A DNA stretch of 64,000 nt from assembly GCA_930367215.1 (NCBI GenBank), contig OV884059.1, positions 238,079,803 to 238,143,802 of the forward strand. The letters are read 5' to 3'. The first letter of the stretch is position 1. Each line of letters starts with the position of its first letter. The DNA comes from Pollenia angustigena. Its lineage: Eukaryota; Arthropoda; Insecta; Diptera; Polleniidae. Of this stretch, positions 1-11,084 are shown one piece after another. The notes below the pieces were generated by a model. It saw only the letters and a list, made by a program, of their open reading frames with translations, was not told the origin of the DNA and did not search any database. The translations under genes and the position numbers were made by a program.

Positions 1-1495
1 ACCTTATGCTTTCAACCAGTTTGAGGAACCTTTTTGGCAATGACATTTATTTCTTCAAGTAAAGCAGATTTAAAAGCTTATAAAAGTTTGCTTTGGGAAT
101 AATTAAAATAAGAGTGTATCTGAACAAGCCAAGAACGATTGATCAAATAAAGAACAATATTGAAAATATAGGCAATAGACAATCCACCCTAAACTCTGCA
201 AAAATTATGGCTCATTCTGCGCCAGTCTATCTACATGGCTACTACAAACATTTTATTACTCCCAACCGTCAATTGGGTTATTACAAGCACTTTATAAAGA
301 ACTGTTCGTTTAAAATTTATTCAGTAATTTTACAACCTGTTTTTGTTTGAAATGTAGTTTTCTATGCGAACGTTAACTTTCGAAATCGACGAGCAGGCTA
401 TTAATAAAATAAAAAGAATTCTTTTTGAAGTTAAAATATGAAAGAAACATTTTTAAATTTTAATTTTTTCATTGAATTTTTTAACATTCTCAAAAAAAAA
501 AAAAATATTAATAAATATTTCCTTTTGAAGTAAAAGCTTGAACTCAATAAAGTTTCTTTTAAGGATTTAAAATTTTTCTATGTGAAAATTCTTTATTGTA
601 TATTTTATGTCCTAAGATGCGTATGTAATATTTGATTGCTGTCCAAACGTCGAAACAGTGTTTGTGTTATGTTGTTATTCAACTTGCTTGGAAAACATTT
701 AAAAAAATTAAAAACGAAAACTTAAGAAAAACTAAACAAAACATGCAATAAAAAATATAAAAAAATAATAGAAATTAAAAAGAAAAAAAAAATAAAAGAA
801 AAATTCAACAAAAAAATAAAAATTCAAATCTATATACATTAGAGCGACTCACCAAAAAAAAGTGCTCGATGTACCCTCATAAAATTGAATCTTGGACTTT
901 TTTAAGATGACATTTTAAATATTTCGCCTCAAGCTTTGACCTCTCGTGAGCTGGACCATTTTGAAATAGGGTCTATTTTTGCATGTTTTGTTAATTTGAG
1001 TATATGTTTCCTTACCAACATATACAAATTGGGCTACGTAAGAATGGTTTTTTAAGGCGCGTCAAACTGTATATACAATTTGTCCAAGAACGATCATCCG
1101 TGTCCTTTTTTTAAGGATTTTCTGTAAAAACAAACGGTTTTTGAATTTTTTGTGCCAAATTAACATATTTTAATTATTAGTCGATTTAATTAAATACGTG
1201 TCTTAGTTTTTTTGAAATTCGTGCTAGTTCGCGTTTTGACAAAAATGCAATAAGGTGGTAACCCTTCGTTTTAAATAGGGCAATATGGGTATCACATTTT
1301 TTCTTCTGTCAAGTACATCATCTTTGTATTGAATTGAATTTGTCTCTGCTTAAATTACAAGTGCAAATTTAACCTTTTCTAAAATAAACAAATGTTACCC
1401 AAACATGTGAAAAATTAAATTCTTATTTACTGACTGGCTACACCTAGAGAAAAAAAGTTTTTTTTTTAATATATTTACATACATCACTTTTAACA
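1..1495. other. AT-rich intergenic DNA, no gene recognised
   Basis: This stretch has long A and T runs (for example around 715-830) and stop codons in all frames. The short open frame near 93-350 has no recognisable domain and no plausible start. I see no RNA gene and no clear element ends here. Confidence 0.5.
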
Positions 1496-1497
1496 TA

Positions 1498-1768
1498 CCC
1501 AGTAAAAACTTTGCCTACAAAATAATGTCTTGAGTAATCAGAAAAACATATAATCACTACTTCCAATTCTACTGAAAGAACCAATGAATTTTACAAGGGA
1601 TGTCCCAAAATGAACGCATTCAAAAGAAAGTCATTATTTTTTGATCTACATACATCAAGAAGAAAGTAGTTATAGAATTTGTTATAGTTGTAGTTATAGA
1701 TGAAAGCTACTAAAAAATAAGTGCAAGAAGCTTTTCATTTTTAAAAATTAAGAGAAGTTTTTACTGGG
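1498..1768. mobile_element. Small TIR element (MITE), TA target
   Basis: The ends are inverted repeats: CCCAGTAAAAACTT at the left and AAGTTTTTACTGGG at the right, each bordered by TA (1496-1497 and 1769-1770). At 271 bp with no coding capacity it fits a non-autonomous DNA transposon. The TA duplication suggests a Tc1/mariner-type origin, but 2-bp evidence is weak and the superfamily is an inference. Confidence 0.6.
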
Positions 1769-1956
1769 TAGTTGCAGAAAATTTTAAAATATTCTGGTTA
1801 CTTAAATCATACTTATTGTTGGTTGTCACCGATGTTAGTATTAAAAGAGTAGTTAAATGGCAATCACAATCATATTATGGTTGCCCACAGCCATGTAATA
1901 TTTTGTAACGATTTGTATGTTTAATATACAACAAGAAATATTAAAATATTTTAAAT

Positions 1957-2600
1957 TAGCTGACCCGACAGGCGTTGTCCTGTCCAAATTAGGAAAAAGT
2001 TTGCGTTCGATTTTTAAAATTAGTTAAAAAGATACGAACATTTGAAAGAAAAATTAGTCAAATCGATAAAGCCGTTTTCTGATTTAAGGTAAATCGAAAA
2101 AAAATGGGCGGGCAAAATTTTCTTTCCTTACAAACCTAAGTTGGACCAAGGCAATAAAAATGTCACCGTTAAAGTTTGCGTGGTAAATTTTTCTTTCGAT
2201 GAAAACTTAAAATGGATTAATACGAACATTTGAAAGAAAAATTTGTCAAATCGATGGAGCCGTTTTCTGATTTTAGCTAATTTGAAAAAGTGGGCGGGGC
2301 AAAATTTTCATTTCGTATAAATCTAAGTTGGACCATTGCGATCATTTAAAGAAAAAATCGTCACAAATATATAGATGTCATTGGTGGTGCAATATGAAAA
2401 TTGGATTTTGCCACGCCCCTCCGCCCGCAGACCGAAAATCAGACTTCACAGTGTCAGCCGCCTGACTATTCTGAAGATTCCCTGAAAATTTCATAAAAAT
2501 CGGGCCAGCCGTTTTGAAGTCCATACGTTACATACATACATACATACATACATAAATACATACATACATAAATACATGCTGTTTTATATATATAGAGAGA
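1957..2600 (+). mobile_element. RTE-like retroposon 3' end
   Basis: It begins near GCTGACCCGACAGGCGTTG and ends in an ATCGGGCCAGCCGTTTTGAAG-type segment, a CATA microsatellite (about 2530-2577) and TATATATAGAGA. Insect RTE-clade LINEs and their derivatives commonly end in this way: a coding-like AAAATCGG..CAGCCGTTT block followed by a simple repeat. An internal unit of about 187 bp is repeated once (ACGAACATTTGAAAG at about 2036 and 2222). No reverse transcriptase is present, so this is a 5'-truncated copy or a SINE-like derivative. The family call is from memory of such ends. Confidence 0.5.
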
Positions 2601-4314
2601 AGAAGAAGAAAGAAGAATAGAACAATAACTGTAGAAAAAAAAAAAAAAAAAAATATGGTTGTACTAGTCATTTGGAAATCTAGGTTCATCATTGTTTTTG
2701 TTTGAAAATTGTTTGTTTAAAAAATAGTTTGTTACCTGTCGTTGTTGGAAACATATTTTTCTTTGCGTGCAAATCCTTTTTTCCACTTTGTATGTCTGTG
2801 ATTTGTATTAAGAACTTTAAACACAGTGTCCAAAATCTATCTAGACCACATAAAGTAAATAAATTCAAAATTTAAAACATTCAAGTTTTACACAAAGTGT
2901 TGTTCTGAATAAAAATTTACCTTTAAAAAAGTTTACTCAATTATTTGGCAAAGGGTTCGAAAATTTGGCAAGAATTTTTTCAATTAAAATTTTATTTTGT
3001 TAAACTTACTGCAATAAATTTGTGTTAATGTAATTGGTTTTTTTTAAACATATGTTGGAAAGTCGGTTGTCTTTATTTTTATGTAAAAAAAAAAATAAAA
3101 AAGAAAAAAAAAAACATTATTATAACGTAGCAAAATTGTTATAAAATGCAAAAACCTTCATAAAATTTCTAGTGTGAGGGCTTAAAATGGATTGGTGACA
3201 TTTAAAAAAGGATTGTGCTTTTGCCATGAAATTTAAATAAATTTTTTAAATTATGCAAATGTATCGAATTTAAAAAATATTGTAAGAACCTAATAAAAGA
3301 GCAAAACAATTGTACACATTTTTTAAGATAGCATTTTTATTATAATGAAAATGATTATAAGTTGATAAGATGAACTAAATGTACTTTATTGAACATTGAA
3401 AAACAAATTCATCCGTCCGTAATTAAATCAAGCCGAAACGGTGTATATTACGGAAAGTACGGATTTCCTTAAACCGAGAATGCCTTAATGCTTGATCCAA
3501 GTACGGATTATACAAGTGCCCCTTAATTTAAAGTAAGATAAAATCAATCTCAAACTCTGCTTGCTTGAGGTTAGGGAATGTTAAATCGATTTCGATTCCA
3601 ATCGAAAATCGATTTTGTGGTAAAAAAAAAAATCGATTTTTTGCAATCGAATTTGCGTATGCGATTTTATACTGAAATCGATTATTGGGCGTTTAAAATC
3701 GTTTTTTTTTTTCTTATCAAAATTATGGCAATTTTCAATTTTACTCTTAATTAAATCGATAAATTATTGGCATGCGCAATAAAACTTGAGATTTTTTTTG
3801 TGCGTCCATACGTGTGTAGGTGATATGTTTACGCAGTTTTCCAAGTTTAAAGTTGTAGTTTTACGTATTTACCTATTAGTGCCCTTGGTATACATTCAAC
3901 TTTAATATACGGGCTCTTATTCTTCAGAAATTAAAGTCATCAATGGACAGTGAACAAAACAGTCCGAACATATCGTACCGAAACAAACACTGAAAGTCAG
4001 CTTTGTGAAAATCGGCATACTAATAGAAACACAACAGGTAAATTAAACCATGGCATTCCTCTGTAAATACGCTAATATTCAAACAGAGCAGTGTGTGAGC
4101 GATATTTAAATCTTGTTATAATTATAATTTATAATTTATCCTAACAAATGCGAAATAACAAGGAAATAAATCTGCATCTTTCCGACATCAATTTATTGGG
4201 TATTAATTAATGAACAACAGTATATATTTATTTTCTTGTCTGGTTTTAACAGCTTCCGAAAATTTGCTTGTGAATAACAGAGAGGGAAGAGGAATACATG
4301 TTAATATTGCGCTG
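2601..4314. other. Intergenic DNA with an ATCGAT-rich cluster
   Basis: No coding region or RNA gene was recognised. Around 3583-3701 the sequence contains repeated AATCGATTT/ATCGAAA words in both orientations, separated by A runs, which is unlike the flanks. A purine/A-rich run lies at 3085-3115. Confidence 0.4.
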
Positions 4315-4836
4315 GCTTAGAGTGCAAAGGCGCCAACTGCACTTTTTGAAATTTTTCAGGAGAGACAAAAAACTGTATAAAAAAATTTACATTATATCTT
4401 GTAAATTTTTTTGAATGGAATTTTATTTGCTTTGTTGTTACATACATATACAGTAAGTAAAAAATAAAAAAAAAATTGTATCTTTGATTTAGAAGTATTT
4501 TTGTTATTTAGCACCCTTTCTGTTGTTATTTTTGATTTGTGCATATCATTTAGCGCCTTTTCTATAAAAAAAATGTTTAACAGTTTTCTTATTTGATTTA
4601 AATAATATGACTTTATTTGTGTTTTTAATGCCGATAGCATTTAATATTTATTGTAAAAAAAAACATTTGCATTGTATGCAGTCTTACTTCGTTGATGTGA
4701 CTTAAATTTAATTATAAAAAAATTGAATTTCTTAGGTTTTTATCACATGAAATTAAGTTTGCAGTCTTACTTCGTTGCTGCTTATATAAAATAAATTAAG
4801 AAAATATATAGCACCTACATTGAGGATATATGTATA

Positions 4837-5922
4837 TTACTCGTGAGGTAATTCGTCATAAAACTTGTGGTGATCTTTTGCCAAGGTCATTTTTAAATAT
4901 TGTAAATCCTCATATTTCCTAGTTGTAATTTTTTTTCTCTCACTGTGAAGTTGCGGTAAATCAGACCAATCTAGCGGAGAAATAGTATTATTTATTCTTG
5001 GAGGATGTTGTTGCCATGAATTTGGGAATCTCAATTTGTAAAACATTTCTTTTTCTGCTGTATATCTTATCGCACGAATATCAGTGACTTTGGTATCACC
5101 TTTTTCCCGGCCAGGACGAATGCTTTTCACGAATTGGAGGTCTCTAAATGTTTTGAAAAAAGTGTGATCCAAATATTCCACTTCATAAGGTTCTGGGTTC
5201 TTTCGAGCTTCTTTACAAATAGCTATATATTCTGCAGGTACGTCTATAGTCCGATGCTTCAACGCACGTTCGATGAGTGAGTGAACGCTGTCAGCCTCCA
5301 TTTGCGTGTGTCCAGTTTCTAAAATTTTTTGTTCTATTGTTATTTGATGTTTAACAGCTGCATTCAATAAAGCATTACTCATAGTCATATTTCTATTTTG
5401 GTATGAGCATCCGTCGCTGTAAAAAATAATTTTTGTCGGAATTTCAGCGCCACTGAGGTAAGGAAGAATTTTTTGTTCAACAAAATATACCCAAATGCTG
5501 GCGAATTCTTCCGCAGACACGCCACCTTCAACCTCATTCCAAATAAAGCAGTAACCTTTATGGTTTATCAAATTATAAAAAACTAAGTTGTGCACTTGCA
5601 ATTTTGTACGATAGTATAGGCTGCTTACTTCCGATTTTGGCGGCATTAAAACCGCTTGCAGATCTACAGTTAGCACGATACGCTCTTCCGCTTTGTCCTT
5701 TTGCTTTTCGTTTCTGGCTTCTTCTTTTTTTTCTTGGTGAAGAGCGTATTGGTCATGCGAAATGTTATCCATAGAATGACGCACACAAATTTCGCATTGA
5801 TCTTTTTTTGGCGGAAATAATCCATAATTTTTTACTTCAAATGCTTCATAAAATACCGAAATTGAAAGCGGCTTTATTTCATGTTTTGGACACCAATCTT
5901 TTACGTAAAAATTGTAAATCAT
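4837..5922 (-). CDS. Transposase-like protein, main C-terminal part
   Basis: The 361-residue frame contains a Cys pair (PKKDQCEIC, residues 38-46), an acidic/basic coiled stretch (60-80), TVDLQAVLMPPK with Asp87, a WNEVEGG segment (128-134), FYSDGCSYQNRN with Asp170 (167-178), and GHTQMEADSVHSLIE (204-218). I recognise this order from a large group of uncharacterised arthropod and cnidarian transposon proteins with an RNase-H-like DDE arrangement. Asp87, Asp170 and an acidic residue of the GHTQMEADS block are candidate catalytic residues (inference). The frame is open upstream of the first ATG with family-like sequence, so that ATG is not the true start. The N-terminal part lies at 5978-6334 in another frame. 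This is a decayed gene rather than an intact one. Confidence 0.7.
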   Translation of the reverse strand: MIYNFYVKDWCPKHEIKPLSISVFYEAFEVKNYGLFPPKKDQCEICVRHSMDNISHDQYALHQEKKEEARNEKQKDKAEERIVLTVDLQAVLMPPKSEVSSLYYRTKLQVHNLVFYNLINHKGYCFIWNEVEGGVSAEEFASIWVYFVEQKILPYLSGAEIPTKIIFYSDGCSYQNRNMTMSNALLNAAVKHQITIEQKILETGHTQMEADSVHSLIERALKHRTIDVPAEYIAICKEARKNPEPYEVEYLDHTFFKTFRDLQFVKSIRPGREKGDTKVTDIRAIRYTAEKEMFYKLRFPNSWQQHPPRINNTISPLDWSDLPQLHSERKKITTRKYEDLQYLKMTLAKDHHKFYDELPHE

Positions 5923-5977
5923 ACGTTTTGAATTCCAGTCCGGTAGAAGATATCTCGTCGTCAGTGATTTGCGCGCA

Positions 5978-6334
5978 TTACATGGCTGATTTGCCAGTTT
6001 TACTTGTACATTTACAACGCTGCTTCATTGCTCTTGCATTTCTCTTTTTTTTATAGCACCAAACGTTATTTTCTTTCTTTTTTCCATAATACGATTTACC
6101 ACTTTGTCTTCGATATTTGTTTTGACTGCTCATCCAATCTGCGTTTTTAACTTGCACTCTCCTCTTGCGGTTTTTGGATTTTACGGGCATGTCCATGGAA
6201 TAATCCGAATCGCTGTGGAAACTATAAGGCACGAGTCCGTAAACACCATCGTCTACATTATTGCCAAAAGGGTCAATGTTATTGCTGTTTTCAATTGCTT
6301 GTAAAGCAGTGTTATTACTTTCGTCTTTCTCCAT
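5978..6334 (-). CDS. Transposase-like protein, N-terminal fragment
   Basis: This 118-residue frame starts at a good ATG near the right end of the transposon. It encodes an acidic Asn-rich leader, then a basic segment (KSKNRKRRVQVKN), NKYRRQSGKSYYGKKK and a short Cys motif CKCTSK. In relatives I remember, this basic block (RLSGKxY) and the Cys-rich block come first and are followed by roughly 100 residues before the segment that here resumes at about 5977. That middle part is missing and the frame changes, so a deletion has joined two distant parts of one gene. The gene is broken at this junction. Confidence 0.6.
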   Translation of the reverse strand: MEKDESNNTALQAIENSNNIDPFGNNVDDGVYGLVPYSFHSDSDYSMDMPVKSKNRKRRVQVKNADWMSSQNKYRRQSGKSYYGKKKENNVWCYKKKRNARAMKQRCKCTSKTGKSAM

Positions 6335-6815
6335 ACAGACCTTTTAATAAATGTAGTTATAATTAAATTACTATTTGTAAAACAATAATAACAATATGTC
6401 ACCTTTTGCCAGCAAAATGAATGTTAGAAAAAGCAATAATTTAATTTTTAAGGAGAACGACCGAACAACCAGCACAATTTAGCAACAATCACATGTGTTT
6501 AATGAACTTAGCGCGCGCTTTTTCACATGGCACTTTTGCGCATCAACACGAAACCATATGAAAAAAAAAGTTACCAACTTTTTTGTAAAAAAGTGCAGTT
6601 GGCGCCTTTGCACTCTAAGCTAGCGATTGATGGTTTGTATTTACATTTTTTGCTTTTAAAAACTTGAATAGCAAATTAAACAGAAGGCAAGCATCAAAGG
6701 AAGTCTTGCTTAATGTGATCAGGGATTTCCATAAATTATCACAAAATGAAATGTTTACTATACTTTTACCTTTGTAGAGTACGGTTTTCACTACTATTTT
6801 ATTTTATAATTCTTT

Positions 6816-7196
6816 AATTGAAGCCCAGCCGCGAAAAACGTTGTAAACGTCACATTTGCAAAAACTGTTTTTTAGCAGATAACCGTTAGCCTTACTCTCT
6901 TACAGAGTTTAAACATCAAATCAACCAAAACTATGCACCTTAACGCCTTCAAAATGGCATACGAAGTGTCAGCCAGTGGAAGAACATTGCAAGTTACTAA
7001 CAAAATAATGAAACCGAAATGGTTTTGCAGTGCGGAATAATGTTCTAAAAGCCTTTTGCATAAAAGTTTTTATTATCATTATTTTTAATAATAGAAAAAA
7101 AAAATAAAAATGATGCCTGTCGAAAAACGTTTTTTTGCTCTCCTGAAAAATTATTATTTTGTAACTTAAAACGTTATTCGCGGCTGTGCTTCAATT
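6816..7196. mobile_element. MITE with GAAGCnCAGCCGCGAA inverted ends
   Basis: The left end AATTGAAGCCCAGCCGCG and the right end (reverse complement AATTGAAGCACAGCCGCG) continue inward as inverted repeats with AACGTT for about 28 bp. The interior is AT-rich and has no open frame. The 381-bp size and the paired ends indicate a non-autonomous DNA element. The target duplication is not clear and the superfamily is unknown. Confidence 0.6.
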
Positions 7197-8291
7197 GTAT
7201 CTTTCTCAATACATCATAAGGCACTTTAATTAGTTGGGAAATTTTAAAAGAGTAAACGAGTATTGCGGATAAACTTAAAACCAAGATTCGATAATTTATC
7301 CTACGTGTCTATAAGATAAGAAATTGAAATTTTGAACAAGTTTTGTTATAATCTAGGATGAAGCAAAGAATTCCAACCACAATTTTCTAAATTAAATGTC
7401 CATCAACATTTGGCCCAACGTTAAGACGATGTTTTATGGCGGCTTTATGACAGGTCATATAATCTGGAAATTTTTGGCTACTGCTTCACGTTGATGGATT
7501 AATGCCTCCAATTAAACTAATTCTTATATGTTTGGGTTTTCCAACAATCTTGCAATATAAATTCTCAAAAAATGTCTCTATTCCTTTTAAGTTTACTTAA
7601 GAAAAATGCTGACTACTGGAATTGATGATATAATCTCTTCCCCTGAAAATTCGAATGTGGTTGCGTACTAATTATTCTGGGAATTATATTAATCTCTTAA
7701 ACTTGTGTTTTCAAGAGAATATTTTGTTTATTTTCTGTTTACATACTTACTTTAACTTGTTTTCAATAACTGTAAAGACCAAATGAAATCAATTTTGTTA
7801 TGGATTCTTTACAGCACAAGGGCAAACAGAATTTGCTAAAGGTAGAAATTTACATTTTAATTTCTACAGAAACTGTTCGGTACAAATGAGCAATGTACAA
7901 TATAATAGTCAGCATTTTTTTTATAAATCAGAAAGTGTTATTGTCTTCACTTACTACAGTTGTCATTTAAATAAAAACAGAAATAAATCAGATTAGTCAA
8001 ATATTTAGCAAAATCATAGCCTTGCTGGTAGGTTAAGCCCATTTGGTGCAATTTTTGAATTGTTTCCTTTGCAATTTTTTAACGGTCTTTAATGGTCTTT
8101 TTATAAAATACAATTTTTTACGAAATTTCAAAATTCTGACTTTTTTTAAATTTTAGTTGCACATGTACGGGAGCTGTGTTGATCTTGTTTCAAATACAGT
8201 GTGCAGGATAAGTAATAATATTTAAAGAAAAATTTTAATGCTTTTACGAAACTGTCATAAATGTACAAGATTTTAGTGCAGTTTTATTAGA
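7197..8291. other. Intergenic DNA, nothing recognised
   Basis: AT-rich DNA with stops in all frames. No element ends, tRNA boxes or coding-like segments stood out. Confidence 0.4.
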
Positions 8292-8293
8292 TA

Positions 8294-9958
8294 TGGGCAT
8301 TTCCATCGAAAGGTCCACCGCAACAAAAAAATTATATGTTCTTGAAAAGACTTTGTTTTATCATATTTTAACAGGAAAACAATCAAATTTAATAAAAATA
8401 AAAAAATTTCATATTTTTTGTAGCCCATTTCGAGATTTATGAATGCAAAGTCGAACAAGTGCAACTTTTATTATTTGGATATTTCTATTGTATGTTTTGC
8501 TATGATAACAGTTCTTAAAGAGAGACATTATGCATTGACTTTTTCTCTCTAAAACCTTTCGGAAGGTACAAAGAGTCACAATAGAATGCACAAGAGACTA
8601 TGCGATTGCAAATAACTGTAATTTTTTTCTTTGTATTATCTCATATTTCGATGTCATGTGCGACATTGAAAAACATAATTTTCTATCAATGCGTCGAAAG
8701 TAAAAGTAGAAAGCTCATCAAATTACCAGGCCAAACAGAGATTTTTTATAATATTAAAATAAAAATAAACATTTCTGTAAAATAGCAAGATTTGTGATCT
8801 TGGCACTTGTATAAATTTGTTCACGTGCGACATCGTAAGTGTGAAAATTAATAATTTGAAAATAATTTTTTATAAATATATGAAAATGATTTATTTATGT
8901 TAATATATACATTTCAATCATTTAAATCTAGATGAGCAAAAAAAGCATTCTAGCCATTAACAATGATATACGATACGATGAGATTAGACTTTAAATGACG
9001 ATGCTATATATGTATATAAAACAAAAAGGGGTGTAATTTAGGGCGTGGCAAAAACAATTTTTTTAAAGTTTTTCAAACTTAATAAATATACCTTTTATTT
9101 TAGGGCGTGACTGATGAAAATATTATTGCTTGTATTGGCTTCTACCTGATTTAATGTAGTATGTGTGTGAAAAAGAAAAACGGGGCTTAATTTGTAGGCG
9201 TGTAATAAAAGTGGGCATATTAAAATCTAGACATACGAAGTTCTAGAAGGACTTTCTTGGCACGTTAAAAAAATTGGACATTTGGGGGAAGGATCCGAGA
9301 TGGCATAAGTGGCGACCAGAATTTGAGTTCGGGTTAAAAAGTTACTAAAAACAAAAATGAAGCCACTATCAAGCCATGAAAAACGATATGCAATATGATG
9401 AGATCGGACTTTAAATGACAGCGCTAAATATAAAAAACCAAAAGGGCTGTATTTTGGGGCGTGGCAAAAAAAAGGTTTCCTATTTTAGAAACCTCATTGA
9501 CATATCATTCATTCTAGGGGGTGACTGGCACAACTTTTTTTTTGTATGGAGGTCAACCCGGTCTAATCAACATATATATCATGATGGAAAAAAATGTCAT
9601 GTGCGACAGATCACGTGCGACAGCGATTAAAGCTAAATAAAAAAAAAGTATACATTATTTTTATTTAAAATGACAGCCATATTTAAGAGACATGAGTGCA
9701 AAACATTATACAATTTTTTGCATTCAAATATTACCTCACCAAAACCATTTCTGTTTTCGTCACGTGCAAATGCCTTGTTTTTTTTTTGCAATTTTCTTGA
9801 AAACGAAACAATTTATCAAAATGAATAATAGCACCAATTATAGGGCTAATTAATAGCTATAACTTGAATCTATTGCCAAAATAAATATACGTTTTATTTT
9901 GACTTTTTTTAACTTTAAATGTGTACGATGGTCACGTTCGACATGATGGAAATGCCCA
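8294..9958. mobile_element. TA-flanked TIR element, copy 1 (1.67 kb)
   Basis: Ends are TGGGCATTTCCATC (8294) and its reverse complement ending at 9958, each flanked by TA. A second copy in the same orientation lies at 41808-43522 and is clearly homologous throughout with small indels. The interior has no long frame but carries repeated words: TCATGTGCGACA, TCACGTGCGACA (twice), TCACGTGCAAAT and TCACGTTCGACA, and two related blocks (about 8957 and 9374) that each contain GATGAGAT, ACTTTAAATGAC and GGGCGTGGCAAAAA. This looks like a non-autonomous DNA transposon with internal repeats. A Tc1/mariner-type origin is suggested only by the TA target. Confidence 0.7.
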
Positions 9959-11060
9959 TATACATAGTTTATAATATAATATTGTTTGATTTGATTTGAA
10001 AAACATATTTAAACATAAATTGATATGTAAATAAATTGGTGAAATTGGCCATTAATGTTTTAAAGTTAAAAACCTAATGTGGACAAATTTTTTTTAAAGA
10101 AATTTTCAGAAAGTCGCAAATTTGTTCAAACACTAACCTTATAAAAGTTGTATTATATAATAACTAGCATTTATTTGTAAAGCTTTGCAAAAATTATTTT
10201 ATAAATTTTTTTTTCACTAATTTTCAATAAAAATATTAACACTAGTATTCAACAAAAAGTCATATCGAATAAACAAACATTGCAAAATATCACTGTGATC
10301 TACCCGAAGAGTGAGTTTGGGTTGTTTTGTGTACTCATTTAATAATTTTGTGTACTAGAACGTGTGGTAACTTTTGGATGCAGCGGGGTCTTAGCTTTCA
10401 GAACAACATAACAATTTAATTTTTAAATATTTAAAATTTAACTTTATTTTATAGCTTTATACTATTTCACACTCACGCACCACCTATCATAATCAATTTA
10501 AGTAAAAACTGCCATAACTTAGGCAAATTGCTTTTGTACTTGATATTCACTCTTCAAATGCAAATCGTTGCGAAGAAGTCAAAATTTCATGGGCAATGTT
10601 CACTTTAGCTGTTGTTGCAATTTAGTAACTGTTACAATTATCTGAACAACATTTTTAAAGTGACGAAAAAGTATAATTTTAGAACTCATTATTCGATTCT
10701 AACGTATTTTGTTGTTGCTAACATAAAACAAAATTACTGTTTATTAACCAAATGTGACGAAATAGTTCAAATTTCGATGATAATCGAAAATTACTCTGTC
10801 AATTGCTTGGAGGGACAGTTCAAATTAAATCACAATTGTTCTTAAAATAGCTATGGCACAAGCTCTAATATTTACATTTGTTACTTCAAGTTCATAATAA
10901 ACAAATGTAGTCAGGTTTTTAAGTTAAAGTCTTGACAGAAAGAATACAATAAAACAGAAGAAAAGGATGCAACATGTAAATAAATTGAAAAATGATAAGT
11001 ACAGAAAATTTCGAACCACCAGTACCACTGGTTAAAGATTGATGTTTGACTGTTGGTTGG
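9959..11060. other. Intergenic DNA with a GGCCAATTTCACC fragment
   Basis: No gene was recognised. Near 10038-10056 the sequence AATTGGTGAAATTGGCC matches the right end of the hairpin element at 18977-19109, so a partial or diverged copy is probably present. The rest is AT-rich and unexplained. Confidence 0.35.
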
Positions 11061-11084
11061 CAGGCACCGCAGTGGTGCAGACGT

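Larger units (their letters stand above)
4315..6620 (-). mobile_element. TIR DNA transposon with broken transposase-like gene
   Basis: Near-perfect inverted repeats of 33 bp bound this 2.3 kb element: 4315-4347 reads GCTTAGAGTGCAAAGGCG followed by CCAACTGCACTTTTT, and 6588-6620 is its reverse complement. The only genes are the two minus-strand frames described separately, which together look like one transposase-like gene. I could not see a convincing target-site duplication (left flank TTGCGCTG, right flank TAGCGATT). The ends do not match hAT, piggyBac or mariner ends that I know, so the superfamily is open. The coding damage means this copy could move only if helped in trans. Confidence 0.75.

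Noticed and set aside
2529..2577. CRISPR-like array of CATACA repeats
   Set aside because: This is a simple microsatellite in fly DNA, without spacers or any Cas gene.
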